A stretch of DNA of 22,742 nt, from assembly GCA_002343505.1 (NCBI GenBank), contig DDQZ01000040.1, forward strand, positions 12,778-35,519, in the 5' to 3' direction. Position numbers and translations under genes: made by a program. Positions within the stretch are counted from its first letter, which is position 1. Each line of letters begins with the position of its first letter. The notes under the pieces are model-generated. The model did not search any database, was not told the origin of the DNA, and worked only from the letters and a program-made list of their open reading frames with translations. Of the stretch, positions 22,255 to 22,742 are shown in pieces. The DNA is from Verrucomicrobiaceae bacterium UBA2429 (GTDB lineage Bacteria > Verrucomicrobiota > Verrucomicrobiia > Verrucomicrobiales > Verrucomicrobiaceae).

Positions 22255-22742
22255 ATGGTGTCGGGCTTTCTGCTGGTGGCGGTGCTGACGATCGTGGCGA
22301 AGGTGGCGGCGTTTTTGAAGGACGCGGCGGTGGCGCGCTTCTTCGGCACGGGGGATGAGCTGGACGCCTTTTTGATGGCTTTCGGTCTGCTGGCTTTCGC
22401 CTGTTCCCTGGCCGGCGGAGCGCTGCCGGAGGCGTTTTTGCCCGTCTACGCCGGACTCAGGAACAGGACGGGCTTCCGCCGGGCGCAGAGGTTTGCGGTG
22501 CAGAGCGCGGTGCTGCATGGCGGCATCCTGCTGGTGATCACGGGCGCGGCATGGCTGGCCGCTCCGGGGCTGATTCTGCGCGCGGCGCGCGGCTTCCCGC
22601 CGGAGAAGCAGGAGCTGGCGGTGGCGATGCTTCGCGGGCTGCTGCCGTTTTTGCTCTGCTTCGGGATGAGCTTCCAGCTCGCGGCCTGGCTGCGCGCGGA
22701 GAAGCGATTCGCCGCGGCGACGAGCGCGCCCATGCTGGTGCC
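22255..22742 (+). CDS. murJ: MurJ/MviN-type lipid flippase, N-terminal part
   Basis: The first 162 residues of a polytopic membrane protein that runs off the window. The start MVSGFLLVAVLTIVAKVAAF, then LKDAAVARFFGTGDELDAFL and AFGLLAFACSLAGGALPEAFLPVY, follow the MurJ/MviN N-terminus (RVLGFARDAIVARIFG...DAFFVAF...EGAFSQAFVP in E. coli), with several further hydrophobic helices. MurJ flips lipid II for peptidoglycan synthesis; related MOP-superfamily members flip other polyprenyl-linked sugars, and the fragment cannot fully separate the two. E. coli MurJ has EGAFSQAF where this protein has GGALPEAF. The ATG at 22255 matches the family N-terminus; an in-frame TTG at 22186 is an alternative start. 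Confidence 0.8.
   Translation, partial: MVSGFLLVAVLTIVAKVAAFLKDAAVARFFGTGDELDAFLMAFGLLAFACSLAGGALPEAFLPVYAGLRNRTGFRRAQRFAVQSAVLHGGILLVITGAAWLAAPGLILRAARGFPPEKQELAVAMLRGLLPFLLCFGMSFQLAAWLRAEKRFAAATSAPMLV

Noticed and set aside
20547..22349. A 600-codon minus-strand frame opposite the PaaK-like ligase
   Set aside because: Arg, His and Pro rich shadow frame without motifs; the plus-strand adenylation motifs are decisive.

Overview
The window is about 22.7 kb of high-GC chromosomal DNA, tightly packed with genes on both strands. I see no rRNA, tRNA, CRISPR array, insertion sequence or phage gene. Most genes lack a clear Shine-Dalgarno sequence, and the mix of core genes and protein styles suggests a member of the Verrucomicrobiota or the wider PVC group. 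That placement is an inference from sequence style, not from a marker-gene comparison. Nearly every gene looks like core metabolism, envelope or translation-support housekeeping. No defence island or obvious novel multi-gene system stands out.

Layout. Positions 1-474 hold the 3' end of metK and its terminator. Positions 487-2162 (minus) hold a compact tsaE-tsaB-LOG operon. Positions 2330-3693 (plus) hold an AAA ATPase broken by a one-base frameshift, convergent with an exported beta-helix protein (3703-4998, minus). Positions 5175-5268 hold an unannotated-looking small SRP RNA with its own promoter, followed by a cobA-hemD fusion and an M20 peptidase (5349-8076). Positions 8089-9006 (minus) encode a conserved enzyme-like protein of unknown function, divergent from a YkuD L,D-transpeptidase (9105-10076). 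Positions 10085-11893 (minus) encode a fused acyltransferase resembling OlsF, divergent from prmC and murA (12053-14239). Positions 14245-16264 (minus) hold an overlapping pair, a B12-binding radical SAM protein and a six-helix membrane protein. Positions 16407-19139 (minus) hold PEP carboxylase. Positions 19417-22742 (plus) hold a lipoprotein, rpe, a PaaK-like ligase and the start of a MurJ-type flippase.

Functional themes. Envelope construction recurs: MurA, L,D-transpeptidase, a MurJ-like flippase, the OlsF-like aminolipid synthase, a lipoprotein and an exported beta-helix protein. Translation and protein targeting are served by TsaB/TsaE (t6A), PrmC (release-factor methylation) and SRP RNA. 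Central metabolism is served by MetK, PEP carboxylase, Rpe and siroheme/tetrapyrrole synthesis.

The points most worth a second look are the radical SAM/membrane protein pair, the OlsF-like fusion with a perfect palindrome at its start codon, the frameshifted AAA ATPase, PEP carboxylase with altered allosteric-site residues, the SRP RNA with a UGAC loop, and a recurring promoter-like pattern TTGnCn-N16-18-TAGnnT seen before four transcription units.
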